DNA of 50,599 bases from Entrophospora sp. SA101 (taxonomy: Eukaryota; Glomeromycota; Glomeromycetes; Entrophosporales; Entrophosporaceae). Within the stretch, counting starts at the first letter, position 1. Each line of letters begins with the position of its first letter. Both the position numbers and the translations under genes were made by a program. The stretch is from NCBI GenBank assembly GCA_958430865.1, contig CAUDNR010004159.1, positions 1 to 50,599 on the forward strand, given 5' to 3'. This document shows, piece after piece, positions 32,191 through 43,979 of the stretch. Under the pieces are notes generated by a model. It was not told the DNA's origin. It saw only the letters and a program-made list of their open reading frames with translations, and made no database searches.

Positions 32191-33329
32191 AACATTTCCC
32201 TCTATCTCAGTCCCTTAATTAATTTATGCCAGAAGAACAAAGGAAATAGAAAAAATTAAAGATTTAACATTTCAGATACTGACACTCCTGTGGACCTTAA
32301 GCATCAAGAATATCTTTATAACAATTCCTGTCCTTTGTCAGAGATGAATTTAAGGATACCGCTTGTCCAAAACTAGTATACTATGCTAATGAATAATTGA
32401 TTAGGACAAAGTTGTAAATCCATAATCTTGGAAAATTTTTTTATTTTCTTTCACTTTTTTCTAGATTCTTGATAAGCTTTCGCTTTTGACAAATCTCATA
32501 GGTAATTCTTCTTTATTTAAATCGCCTTATTTTAAAAATATGGGAAGCAATCTTACCTTGTTCTTTTTTTAAAATACTTCTGATGGTACTATAATTTTTA
32601 GGTTCCGTGATGTAAATTAATCCTGTATATTTATTGTTTAATAAATATTAGGAATAAACAATTTGTATAGACTTTTTTGCCATAATCTGCGAGATTCATT
32701 GTACTAATCTTTGATCACGAGAAGACCGAGTCAAAAGTAAGGGACTAACTTTATTAAGCAATTGAGGAAAGATAATAAATAATAGGGTTCTGCAATTAAA
32801 ATTTATTTAAAGTTACTAGCTTGAAAAACATATTGAAAGACATTTAAATGAGAATAAGGAAAGTAACACAAAATCAAAGCAAACTTCGAAAATGATAAAC
32901 TCGAGCTCAAAAACTATGAAAGCCAAATTCACAAAACAAATTAATCCAGAAAAACCAAGTCAAAGCCAAAGTAAAGAAGCTCGACATGAGTTTATGTTTT
33001 TGGGTCGATTACTATATGAGGATTTTCCTGGTTGCATATGAACCCCGTATATTATGAGAACAATGTGATTGATTTATAAATTATATGTTGTCATACTCTA
33101 AATTCATAATAAGATTGGCTTTTCTTTTTAAATTTTAATAAAATTCCAGAGTTACACGACAAAAGACGTAATCAATTAAATAACGTAGGACTAAATCAAC
33201 TCCCTTCAACTGCGCGAAATCATTGCATATATAATATAGGAGTATAGGAATATAGGAACAATTTAATTCTTTTGTATTTTTAATTTTATTTAAGAATAAA
33301 AAAATTCAAATATTAATACAAAAATTAAA
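32191..33329. other. intergenic, no intact gene
   Basis: Scattered short readable phrases (for example near 32860-32990) may be remains of another element. No frame is intact. Putative promoter of the Cys-Pro protein lies at its right end. Confidence 0.4.
33227..33236 (+). promoter_or_regulatory. TATA-like box upstream of the Cys-Pro ER protein
   Basis: ATATATAATA lies about 95-100 bp upstream of the start codon in a locally less A+T-rich context, consistent with a TATA box. In so A+T-rich a genome this is weak evidence. Confidence 0.3.
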
Positions 33330-33806
33330 ATGTTAAAAATTAACAGATATCATCATTCAAAATTTAGTTTTCTTGCTTTAATTTTTTTGATTTGTATTTC
33401 GATTTTAACCACCAAAACATTTGGAACTGAAACTACTGGTGGTTGTCCTTTGGCAAATAAATGTCCATATTATCAAGCAATAGAGTCTGGCAAAAAATTT
33501 GAGGATATTGATTGGGATAATACCAACTGTCCAGCAGCTGGAAAATGTCCATATTACGAAAAGTTAAAGGAAAAAGCAGTGTTAAATGATGGCAAATTAC
33601 CAACACCTCAAGAAGCTGGATGTCCTTATACTGAAAAATGCCCACATTTCAAAGATCAAAATCATAACCACCATGTTGATGGTGATGCAACAAAGTGTCC
33701 TTATCTTACTGGAGGTGGTAAACATAGTGAAGATGCTGTGGCTAAATGTCCTCATTTACAAAAATTAGCAGTAGAAAAACGAGATAATAATAAGGATGAA
33801 CTTTAA
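33330..33806 (+). CDS. ER-retained secretory-pathway protein with Cys-Pro repeats, 158 aa
   Basis: A single intact exon. Residues 1 to about 32 form a signal peptide (FSFLALIFLICISILTT). The mature part holds eight cysteines, every one followed by proline: three units of CP-x4-CP (CPLANKCPYY, CPAAGKCPYY, CPYTEKCPHF) and two single KCP sites (KCPYL, KCPHL). K-C-P followed by an aromatic residue or His resembles the heme regulatory motif of HO-2 and other heme sensors. The last four residues are KDEL, the ER retrieval signal. A lumenal role in heme or metal binding or redox is an inference; the family is not one I can name. There are His-rich and acidic linkers (NHNHHVDGD). Confidence 0.8.
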   Translation: MLKINRYHHSKFSFLALIFLICISILTTKTFGTETTGGCPLANKCPYYQAIESGKKFEDIDWDNTNCPAAGKCPYYEKLKEKAVLNDGKLPTPQEAGCPYTEKCPHFKDQNHNHHVDGDATKCPYLTGGGKHSEDAVAKCPHLQKLAVEKRDNNKDEL

Positions 33807-34014
33807 TTTAAATGTATTGTTTGTGTGTATGATACCAATATTATTACTTTTACTATTATTATTATTATTTACTTATTATAAACTATTTTGTAAATTTTGG
33901 TTTTTTATAATAATAAATAAATATGCAGTTTTTAATTTATATAAATGTGCTCATTTCTGAAGTTTGATCGTCATAAATTTTTTTTTTATTCTTTCCCACC
34001 AGATAATAATAAAA

Positions 34015-34829
34015 ATGAGTGGTATTTTATCTCAAGTTAATAATTATTAATTATTAATAGTTAATAATGGCCAATAATAACTAACTTATGAATAATATTT
34101 TAGATAATGATACTTTTGGAGAGTCAGAAGAAGATACAGGTATTTCATCTCATTTAACTCATTCACCCCATTTAATTTAATTTTATTCATGATAATTTTG
34201 GTTTTATAGTTCTTTTACGTAGTATAGCAACTAAGGCCCAACAGTCAATCACTGATAATGATAAAGATGATCTTGATATGGAAGTCCTTACAAGATCTCA
34301 TAAGAAAGTATATGAAGATGTAAGACTTCTCTATTTAATAATAAATTAAATATTGCCAGTCTTTTTAAATACTCGGCTTAATTTTTATAATTTTACTTAA
34401 TTAGAATGATAGCCATGACTCTGAATCTATTGGTGCTGCAGCAGCATTTGAGGCTCTCAAGAAATATCACAAAGGTGATAAAACCAAGAAAGATAAGAAA
34501 GACCTTCATAGTCAATTTGTTGCATCGGCGATGTCTGAAAGTTTAAAAATATGGAAGAAAAAAAAAGCGAAGGGTGAAGATGTTGGGAAAAAAGGTAAAT
34601 ATAAAACAGATATATTTAAGAATAAATATAAGAAAAAACTGTTGGTATAAATTCGTGATTTTTTTTAATAGATGAAGTTGTGGAACATGCAGCCAAGATG
34701 GCAATTAAAATGGTACATAAAAGTGAAAAAAGTGAATCAAGTTCATCTTCTGTTTCTGAAGAACATACTGAAGAATCTCATAGTAAATTATCCAGTATGG
34801 CAAAGAAAATTTTTCATAAAAAAGAATAA
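34015..34829 (+). CDS. small charged protein (DUF7721-like?), five exons, 166 aa
   Basis: Exons 34015-34021, 34104-34139, 34210-34319, 34405-34594 and 34672-34829 join in frame throughout. The product begins MSDNDTFGESEEDT, continues SIATKAQQSITDND, and has a helical Ala-rich segment SIGAAAAFEALKKYHKG, a second helix FVASAMSESLKIWKKKK and a third EVVEHAAKMAIKMVHK, ending SKLSSMAKKIFHKKE. Repeated Ala-rich helices with this spacing recall small fungal proteins of the DUF7721 type, but I am not certain. No signal peptide or membrane span. The first exon is seven bases (ATGAGTG). It lies 229 bp upstream of the WD40 gene on the same strand. Confidence 0.7.
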
Positions 34830-35057
34830 TAAAATTCATTATTTATTTGTTTGTTTGTTTGTTTATTTATTCATGGATTAAATAAAAATTGTTAAATTGA
34901 GTGAATGTTCTTTAGACATTGTTATTATGACGTGTGCATACAACATACTAATACATTTATGAAAGAAACTCGTTTACGATCAAATAGGATCTGTTACACC
35001 AAATTTAAAAATATAAAAATTTTTTTTTAAAAAAAGATTGTTATTTATCATTCATCA

Positions 35058-37161
35058 ATGGAAGAAATTTCTGTAAAAAAAATTTGTTTGATATAATGAA
35101 ATGAATGATTTTTTTTATCACAGGATAATTAACTATATTTATTTTTTAATATAATTTTTACATGAATAAAGTTAATAAAAACGAAAATAGATAATAACGC
35201 TGAACAAAAAAATTCTCAATCATCTAATGATGAACCAAATTCTGTTAGCTCTATTCAACAGGATGTAAAAGAAATTAATCAGGATGAATTGGATGAAAAT
35301 ACTAAAAGAAAGAAAAGGTGATATTTTAAACATTTGATCTGAAATATCGAAAATATACACTGTACAATATCATTGATGATCTATATTTTTAAAACAGTCT
35401 AGTAGCTTTGGCAACGGCCAATCATCATGTAGGTGTACATTTAAAATGTATAAGACCTACTGAAGACATCTTTAATCCAGAAGATCCCAAAATTAGAGAA
35501 GTATGAATAGAAGCTGAGATATTACATAAACCATATATGACACTAGTCGTTAATAGATTTTTTTATTTTATTTAGGATATAATTCGTATGATAATTCAAT
35601 ATCTTTCGGATGAAGGTTATTCTGCGTCAAAGATGACAATATACGATGAGGCAAATGTGAAAAGGCACGAAAGAGAGGAACATGCTGCGGATTTTAAACG
35701 CATAAAGAAAGCAATACTTGGTACTATAAAAAGAAAAGAATTTTTTTATTTTTTATTTTTGAAAGTTGTTCTCTATTGAAAGAATCATAGAATAAATTTC
35801 AAAAAAAAAAAATAAATAAACAATACAGGAAAATATCCTATAAATATACTGATACACTTTTTTTGAACTAGCTTATAAAGTTAATTCTGCATCAAAAAAT
35901 CAATAGATGGCGATTGGGCTGAAGTAGAAAAGCTGTGTGCAAAACCTTTAGTGAAAAATCATAAAGGTATTCTATATGCTGTGTATAAACAACAATATTT
36001 AGAGTATATAGAACACCAGGAAACTCAAAAGGTTAGTAGAAATATTTGTTACTTAAATATTTGTATGATTCAATTGATTAATCATAAAAGGTTTACCGTT
36101 TTAGGCATTTACATTTCTTAACAAAAGATTAAAGCCTCTTGAATATCTTCAAACAAGACCAAATGAATTTAAAGATTTATGTTATTTACTCACAGCAAAG
36201 GCTGTTCATGACGCGCCTTCTTTCAAAAATTGGGAAGGAATTGGACCTGAAAGGTGATATACATATATATTATATAGTATTGATATAGATGTTTTACTAA
36301 TAACCAGTATATTTATATATCTATATTTATTAGAGAAAAATTAGCTGAACAATTTCAAATTATGTTGAATTATGAGAAAACCGGTAAAAGTGGTATGTAT
36401 GAATATTTATTAAAAAATTTAGTTGTTTTTATGTATATGAAATGGTTTTTGTCTTTCGTGGAAATTCTTCATTATGATTTGTGGAAAAAAAATAGCAGAG
36501 TATTTAAATGATTTCTCAACAAGAAAGGTTCCGTGCATGTACCACCAAATCGACTTCTTACTTTACTTCGCCAAGCTGTCGCATATCAAATTGAATTTTC
36601 ACGCTATCATCCACGTGTGGCTCCATGCGTAAATACGTATGTAATTTTATTAAAAACATAATTAAAATTAATTTATGATCATTTTTATTAAAAATTATTC
36701 TTTCGATAGTTTATTACAAGATTACAGTAGTTTCGTTATACCAAATGCCATACGTGCAACTTTGAGTGGACATCTTGGCAATGTTAAATGTGTGGAATTT
36801 ATTGGCGAAGAAGGTCGAGAGATTGTTAGTGGGTCAAGGTGATTTGATTTACTTAATTCAATGCAAATTAAGTTTTGAAGCCCACAAATATAATTTTTCA
36901 TTAATAAATATTAAAATTTACATGTGTATATTTACCTATTTATTTAGTGATAACACATTAAGGATATGGGACACAGAAAGTTCCAAATTTATTAGAAGTT
37001 TAGAAGGTCATGAATCGCGTATTTGGGATGTTTCATCCAATAAAAATGGATCTATTGTTTCAAGTGCCAGTGGAGATGGCACTGTTAGAGTTAGTGTTAT
37101 CTTTTTATTTTGTTTTTAAAAAAAATTATATATATATTATATAATTATTCATGCTTATATA

Positions 37162-37196
<35 letters not shown>

Positions 37197-38250
37197 TAAT
37201 AATTAATTGTTGTTAGTTGTGGGATATGAAAACGAATAATTATACGTGTACATCAACGTTAGCCGAAAATTCTGGAGATGTTTATACTGTTAAATTTCAT
37301 CCCGGAGAAGTAAAATCAACTTAATTAAAAATTTCTTAACTATTTATAATAAATATATTTAACTTGTTATTCATTATTTTAATTTCAAAAGAATCATATT
37401 GTAACAGGAGGATATGATAAAATCATAAGATTTTTTGATGTTAATACAGGACAATTAATAAAAATGTTTACAGGACATCAATTGTCTGTATCCAAAACAG
37501 TATTTAATCCTTTAGGTAATTTGATTATTAGCGGGTAAGGGATTTTTTAAATTATATTATCATTAATTTTTTTTATAAAGCTTTGATTATTCATTTTTAT
37601 TTTATAGGTCAAAGGATAATACAATAAAATTTTGGGATATTGTATCAGGATTGTGTATAAGGACAATTTCTTCGCATTTAGGGGAGGTGACTTCAGTTGA
37701 AATGAATGCCAATGGAACTTTACTACTAAGCAGTTCAAAAGACAACTCCAATAGATTATGGGATGTTAGAACGGTATTTATAAATGAACAAATATTAATT
37801 ATATATTATTATAATCTTAATAAATATAATAATTCTATATATACACACATATATATATATATCCTGATTTTAATAAAGACTCGACCTATCAAAAGATTAA
37901 AAGGTCATCAAAACACTTCAAAAAATTTCATTAGATCAGGCTTTGTTAATAATTCATTGATTGTTGGGGGATCAGAGGTAAAAGCCGAAAAAAAAAAAGA
38001 ATATAAGTTAATTATAAATTATAGATAATTATTAATGATTTTTTTAAATATAAAATAATTGATTTATTAGGATGGTGTAGTATATATTTGGGATCAAGAT
38101 ACGGGCGAAGTACTACAGAAGTTAAAAGGTCATACAGGCATGGTTTATAATGCTATTTGGAATCCTAAGCAAAGTTTATTCGTTAGTTGTAGTGATGATA
38201 GAACTTTAAAAACATGGTGGTATGATGAGAATTTACCTTTAGATTTATAA
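35058..38250 (+). CDS. LisH-CTLH-WD40 protein (SMU1-like), 15 exons, 600 aa
   Basis: Exons: 35058-35072, 35172-35317, 35398-35500, 35576-35720, 35907-36031, 36105-36253, 36334-36392, 36528-36636, 36710-36838, 36948-37089, 37217-37309, 37392-37534, 37608-37773, 37879-37977, 38071-38250; the sum is in frame. An acidic leader is followed by LisH (about 89-120, IIQYLSDEGYSASKMTIYDEA), CTLH (from about 125, ILDGDWAEVEKL) and seven WD repeats (about 300-600, for example GSSDNTLRIWD). This layout resembles SMU1-type scaffolds in splicing or ubiquitin-related complexes; the exact orthologue is unclear. Exon 8 must use an AAG acceptor at 36527; TAG and CAG sites 30 bp earlier would shift the frame. 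The 15-bp first exon is the least certain part. Confidence 0.85.
37163..37194 (+). repeat. (TG)n microsatellite in a WD40-gene intron
   Basis: About 15 TG units lie in the intron between exons 10 and 11, 22 bp upstream of the acceptor TTAG. Confidence 0.85.
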
Positions 38251-39059
38251 GATTAGAAAAATAGATTATTTTATTTATTATGTTTTTAATTTATTTTTGA
38301 AAATTATTTTCGAAAGAGGGATACTATTTATTCTATCCATATAATAAATTCCTTTGATATTTTGCTCTCATAAACAATTTTTTTATTTGATATATAAATG
38401 ATTTTAAGAAACCTTTTATAAAAACGTAAAAACTTCCGCAGAATAATCTGATGTATAAATTCATCATTATTAAAGGAAGCTTTTCCTTTATATTCGTCAT
38501 GATACTATTTGCTTTCTTCTATTCTCATATTTTGAATGTTTTTATGGTATGATTCAAGACATGGAAGTAAAGATTCCAATGAAAAAATCCAATTCCTTTG
38601 TGACAAGAGTATTTAATTGTGATAATATTGAATTAAAATTGTAACATACATGACGAATTTCTGGGACCTTATTTAACTTTCCTACTATTTTCAGCATCAT
38701 TTGTATTTTATATTTGTAATATTATTATTAGTTCTTCATTTAATGTTTTAATGTTCATTAAATAATCAAAGAAATGATAATTTTGTTTTTATCGTTGGTG
38801 GCTCTATGTCTAGTTCCTTTTTTGAAATGTCATTCAATTTGATCTAAAAAAGTCTTTTAATTGCCAATTCGTCTATCAATCGGAGCAAATGATCTACATT
38901 TAATAGTATAAAATTAGATAATTTCATAAATCTCAATTTCCTCACAATTAACTTATGATATCTTCACAAAAACATAAACTTCAACTTATTTCTGTTGGTA
39001 ACTTGTTCCGACACTTCATCGTGACCTATTTGCTGCAAACTAGGTGGACTTTCAATAAT
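38251..39059. other. 3' flank and decayed sequence, no gene supported
   Basis: From about 38870 the minus strand has readable but broken text (SLQQIGHDEVSEQVTNRNK near 39010-39060 and RLIDELAIKRLF near 38845-38890), possibly remains of an element. No intact gene. Confidence 0.35.
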
Positions 39060-40109
39060 TGAAAAATGCCTGAAGGAGAAAAACAAACACAAATATAGCC
39101 TGGCCTGCAATGAATTTGTCTATAACAAAACATTCTGAAATTTTATTTGATCACGAAAATTTTTTGTCTTTTTAAAAATTAGGTTTTATTTTATTCTTTC
39201 ACATAAGTTACATATTGTGTATGTGCTAACTTTTCATGACGATTCTTATGCATTTAGAAGTTTTTATATGATGATCGCCCCAAAATTTATTTAATAAAAT
39301 GCTTTGATTCATAGACGGGTCGGCAATTAAATTAATTGTATAGAAAAATTTTCTACACGCAAACATACCCAAGCATTTCTTTCTATAAACCCTTTAATTT
39401 GTCCACTTTCAATAATATTATCAGTCAACATTTGATTATCAATTAGATATTGAATTATAGAATTTCCATTTGATTGCTAGGATAGACTAACTGCAGATAT
39501 TCAGGGTATTAGTATATTAGTATTAGTAGTATTAGTATTTAATGATTGTCTGGTGCCTGGCCTCTTGTATGGATAACACCTATCTTCAACAAGTCAGGAT
39601 TACTATGACCACAAAAAAACACAAACTTTTCTGCGAGTAAGGCATCACATGTGCTTTGACTCTATACTGGGCAATCAACACCACAGATCCAATAGTGTAA
39701 CTACATCAGTGTATGGAATATGGATGTGTTTCCTTGCAGAATGACTTGAAAATTGATATTGGCTACTTTGTGGATAAGGAACTCATAATGATTTCATCTT
39801 ATCCAAGACACATGTTAACAATATTTGAACTGCTCAATAATCCAGATATTCACAACTTGCCATGGATTTAAATTATGGTCTTTGAATTTTCTTATTACTA
39901 TCAATAGGATTTTTGCTTAATAAATGTACATGAACATTTTGGCACAATAATAACTATAATGTGCAGTAGCAATACAGTGTTTTACCCTTTGAATAATATT
40001 GATTAACTAATTTTCTTTGTTCTTCTGCTAATTTAGTAGATAGATGTTTTTTAGGTTTCAATATCCATGTATCACTAGATGGGGATCTTTTATAAAAGTA
40101 GCAGAACAA
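39060..40109. other. decayed element sequence in mixed orientation
   Basis: Readable fragments occur on both strands: DNQMLTDNIIESGQIKGFI on the minus strand (about 39380-39440) and DLKIDIGYFVDKELIMISS on the plus strand (about 39747-39805), the latter in an open stretch of some 57 codons. I could not assign a family. A short (TATTAG)n tract lies at about 39507-39540. Confidence 0.35.
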
Positions 40110-40560
40110 ATTCTTAAATATTATTTAATTTTAGATTATGGTAATAGCACAAATCTTTTGAGTAATTCTTTAGCTTCTTCCTCTTGGTGAGCATTATAAT
40201 GTAAATCATCTCTAAAATGTTATCAAGTATCACATAAGTCAGCCCTTGGCTCATAATTTGAATTTCTGGTGTCAATTGATGCCATAACTTTCTGAATGCA
40301 TCATACTTTAAGGACTTCAAATTACTATCTTCTTCTAGACCAGCCAGAAATCCCTGTGCATTGGCTTATAACTCATTTCAGCTGGTAAAAATATAACTGA
40401 TTGGGTTATTCTATTGGTACTTCTTCCTGGACTTGGTAATCCATGGACTTCTGCATAATTTTCCAGAAAATTCTTTATTACTTTAGCAACATTTTTATCA
40501 ATCACCATCTTAGTTTTCCATTGAGGAATTCTTGGCAGAAGACCATTGTTTATCATATGA
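40110..40560 (-). pseudogene. DDE-like transposase family, fragment 3
   Basis: On the minus strand from 40556: INNGLLPRIPQWKTKMVIDKN, KNFLENYAEVHGLPSPGR, VIFLPAEMSYKPMHRDF, then in another frame SLKYDAFRKLWHQLTPEIQI and text matching LCDTCQHF. It is the same family as the fragments at 12.6 and 31.3 kb, here inverted. Frameshifts and stops break it, and only the N-terminal half is left. Confidence 0.55.
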
Positions 40561-41465
40561 TTTCTAATGCAAGTGAGTGATTTCTAATACAGCTTGAGAG
40601 GTGTCTGATAAATATATAAGATAAATAAATATAAAAGTCCAATAATATTCAAGTTTTCACACAGCTAAGGGTTCTCAAACTCCGTCTTGCACACACAGCT
40701 CAGGAGTTCCCAATATCTCAATCAGTATCTCTCATACTGTCTCTATCTTGCGCACAGTTTGGGTGCACAATTCTTACTAATGCTAAGTACTGCTGGCACA
40801 AGCCTAAGATAGTGAAATAAAATATATACAAGAAATATTTACAACTATACCACTTGAGGCATCCATACAAGCAACATAGAACAATCAAATGGGGATTCCT
40901 ATCTAATGATTAAAGGTTTGCCAAACCACTAACCATCAGAGAGGATCATGTAACATAAAAATTAAAACTAATATATACATAGATAATTCAAGCAATAATA
41001 AATAAATAATGCTTCTAACTATCATTTATCTTTAATAAAATGAACAAAGGTGTAAGCCGAAAAAATTTTGGTCCTTGTATAGTATAATCAAGATATATAT
41101 TATATAAACTCTATATTATGTGATTGTTAAGTATATCAACATAATTTGATTTTGATGAAAATAAGTTGTGAAATCAATCCTCCTTGTCGATATAATCAGT
41201 CCTGACGAAAGAAAGAAAATTTTTAGAAGAGATTTTTTTTGAATTTAGACAAGTACTAAAAATAAACGAAATTGAAATGTTGCGTGCATAATTTTCATTG
41301 GTTAATTTCACTTGATTTTTGTGACATAATAATAGCCAATGATCGGATTTTTATCTATTATTATTATGCTGGTGTGCATGTGACAATGTGACAATTAAAC
41401 ATTTAATTTAAAGTTGCACCAATTTTTTTTAATCGTATTTTTTAGATTTCAATCAGAAAAGAAAA
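40561..41465. other. intergenic and upstream region of the RRM-like gene
   Basis: A segment at 40665-40760 holds two imperfect copies of an approximate 55-bp unit (CACACAGCTAAGGGTTCTCA / CACACAGCTCAGGAGTTCCC, each followed by a CTC-rich tail with TCTTGC). The rest is A+T-rich without coding potential. Confidence 0.4.
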
Positions 41466-41992
41466 ATGTCTTTACGAAATAATTTGATGCAAAAGGCAAG
41501 GATCTATTTTCGTGGCAATGACAAACCGGCTAGTTTTCAAGAAGCACAAACTATTTATGAATTTTTTAAGAAACGAGGAAAATTAATTGAATTTAAATAT
41601 GCAAGAGTTTGTATTAATTTTCACATCCTTTCTTGTTTATTTTTATTTTTTTTGAATTTAAAATATAAACATATTAATTTATGAAAAAATAAAGGATGTA
41701 GAGTCAAGAAGTTTTTTAACATTTGGATTTATACGATATCATGATAATGAGATTACCGAACAATTGTTGAAAGAAGGAAAGGTTTTTGTAGATGAAATAA
41801 AAAAAGAATTATTTGTAGAAAGTTCAAACCATATACCAGGTAATAATTATAATAATTTATTTGTTTTCATATATATATATTAATGGATTTAACATATACA
41901 TCATATATATAATAGTGGTGAGGCCACGAAAATTGTCTCCAGGATATCAATATGAAGGATATTTTATAGATTATAATAATAAACCTCTTTGA
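41466..41992 (+). CDS. small RRM-like protein, three exons, 120 aa
   Basis: Exons 41466-41606, 41695-41839 and 41916-41992 join in frame. The product starts MSLRNNLMQKARIYFRGND and has an RRM-like beta-alpha-beta pattern: AQTIYEFFKKRGKLIEFKYAR (helix then strand) and SFLTFGFIRYHDNE, ITEQLLKEGKVFVDEIKKEL (RNP1-like strand, helix, strand). RNP1 aromatic positions are only partly kept (TFGFIRY). It ends PGYQYEGYFIDYNNKPL. The basic amphipathic N-terminus could target mitochondria, where fungi have short RRM-like ribosome-associated proteins, but this is inference. Introns are 88 and 76 bp. The gene looks intact. Confidence 0.7.
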
Positions 41993-43165
41993 TATTATTG
42001 GTAAGTTGTACCTTTTATTCTATGCATCTGCAAATATTCAAATGTTCATACTATATTCCCTTTATCAATAATTCTTTGGCACCTTCTATAGTTTTAATAG
42101 TTTTGTTAAATTTCTACTTTTAACATCAGCGAATATCGAAATGTATGATTTATACTGCTTTTGTACCTCCATGTAAATTTATACTAATTATACCTAAATA
42201 AATTTCTGTCCTTTTCTTTATAGGTCAAAGTTAAACATATCAAAAATAATGTATTATAGTACAAAAATACTCATTGAATCCTAATAATATATACTGCTTT
42301 TGTGTTGGAATAATTATATCATGCCATAATGTAACAAGATATATTTGCATTGACCATCGTCAATATTCAATATTTTTAAGCTTCTGATTAGGTGCAGATA
42401 TTTTTCCGAATGTTCAAGAATGACGAGGGAAGTTAGTTTACCTTCCAGTCTTCAAAGAGTTGAACCATCTTCAAGACTTCAAATGCTATTTTCTATAAAT
42501 CGACGTTCATTTTGGTTTAATTTATTATATGAAAACGATGAATTTTTGGCTCAGTTGACATGCTTTGCGTTTTTGTAAGAGAATGAATGATAATTAAAAA
42601 AAAGGATTAAATGGACTATTTGTTTAAACAATGAATGTTTGAGTCGATGTAATTTTTTAAATCGAATCTTTTTATTTTTTAAAAAATTTGATCAGATACT
42701 GCTATTTGTATTTGTTCCCTTTCCCGTTGTTCACTTTCTCGTTAGGTATTGTTAGAACCTGTGATCGTTGGGAGGACCCCCAAATAATATCAGCATTGAA
42801 ATTGTAAACATTTTGAAATAATCATTCCAAATTTTTATTCTAGTTGAGATTCCATAATTGCCTTGCTTCGAAAGCTGATGATTTTTATTTAAGAAAGAGA
42901 AGATTGGAATGAGAATTGATTCAGGCAAGAGACTCACAATGAAATTGATTTGACCCTATAATACACTGAGATGGAAGGGCTGCTATATCCTTCTTTTCCA
43001 ATTTCAGGTTATGTTTTTTAAATAAATGTGCCCACCTTAACTAATTTGTCTCTATAGACAATATCTCTATGTAAAACGAAAATTTTATTCCATTCGAATA
43101 GTTTGAATAATCGTCTATTTTTCTATATAAATTATATTTTTTTTTTTATTCCAAATTGATTAAAA
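41993..43165. other. intergenic, weak coding signals only
   Basis: A plus-strand frame at 42420-42578 (MTREVSLPSSLQRVEPSSR, then a hydrophobic end) is the only plausible short ORF; it has no recognised domain and could be a last exon. A minus-strand frame at 42752-42937 has no support. Confidence 0.35.
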
Positions 43166-43560
43166 ATGATCGACAACTCGAAAAATATTCAACGTAGTAA
43201 TAGTAATAGTAATATTAATAATAGTAATATGATTGGTTTAATCAAATTTTTATGCTGTGAGTGCTGTGAGATTGTAACGGGCGGAATCTATGCCTTCCCT
43301 TCTAAAGGTTGTCCTTCCTGTCCTATAAAGCAACTAAAGTAAAAGTTGAGAAAAGGATGTAGAGTAAAACTGTAAATGAATTTAGAACTAATAAAGAAAT
43401 GTGGTGGTTTTGTAATCCCAATGGTTTTTAGGCGCTCCGGGTATGTAAAAATTCGATTAAATATGTTATATTTGTGCAAAGTTCTTTTTTATTTAAATTT
43501 GTCATACAACGTAAAGATATATGCCAAACCCTCTGGAACTGTGATTTTAATCAGAAACAT
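43166..43560 (+). repeat. inverted duplicate, copy A, with a 58-codon ORF
   Basis: The segment from about 43228 to 43560 matches the minus strand of 46869-47215 at roughly 85 percent. The ORF 43166-43342 reads NSNMIGLIKFLCCECCEIVTG then a short Cys-rich end (CPSCPIKQLK). Downstream another frame shared by both copies reads FRRSGYVK and YAKPSGTV. In copy B the first ORF ends in a splice donor (CTAAG|GTAAGA), suggesting a two-exon ancestor; here that donor has changed to CTAAAGTAAAA. The product is unknown. It begins 814 bp upstream of the RING-LRR gene. Confidence 0.6.
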
Positions 43561-43979
43561 CAAATAGTAGTACAAACTTTGGGACCATGGCATGCATGGT
43601 TACATCATCATATATTAATTGTCCTTTGTCTACTTCAACTTGGGAAGAGGATTACTTTCCAGCAAATACTCTTATATAATACAAGTGAAAGTGTTCTTGA
43701 TATCACACAATTGATAGTGATTCGACCTATGAGGCTCACATCATGGAAAAATACGGCTGTATTAGAACTTCAAGTACTGAAAAGACGCCTCTAATAGATA
43801 AGTCTCCTTTCAAAAACCGATTTTTTTTATAGATATAATTATTACATAACACAAGTTCTTTTCGAAAGTTTCAATTCGATTTTAAATTTTTAATTTTTTT
43901 TGTAATACCATGACAATAATTACAAAAAGTATTACCATTTACCAAAATAAAAAATTTATTAAAAATTATATTAAAAAAA

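Noticed and set aside
36490..36640. A frameshift mutation in the WD40 gene
   Set aside because: Using the AAG acceptor at 36527 restores the conserved frame, so no mutation is needed.
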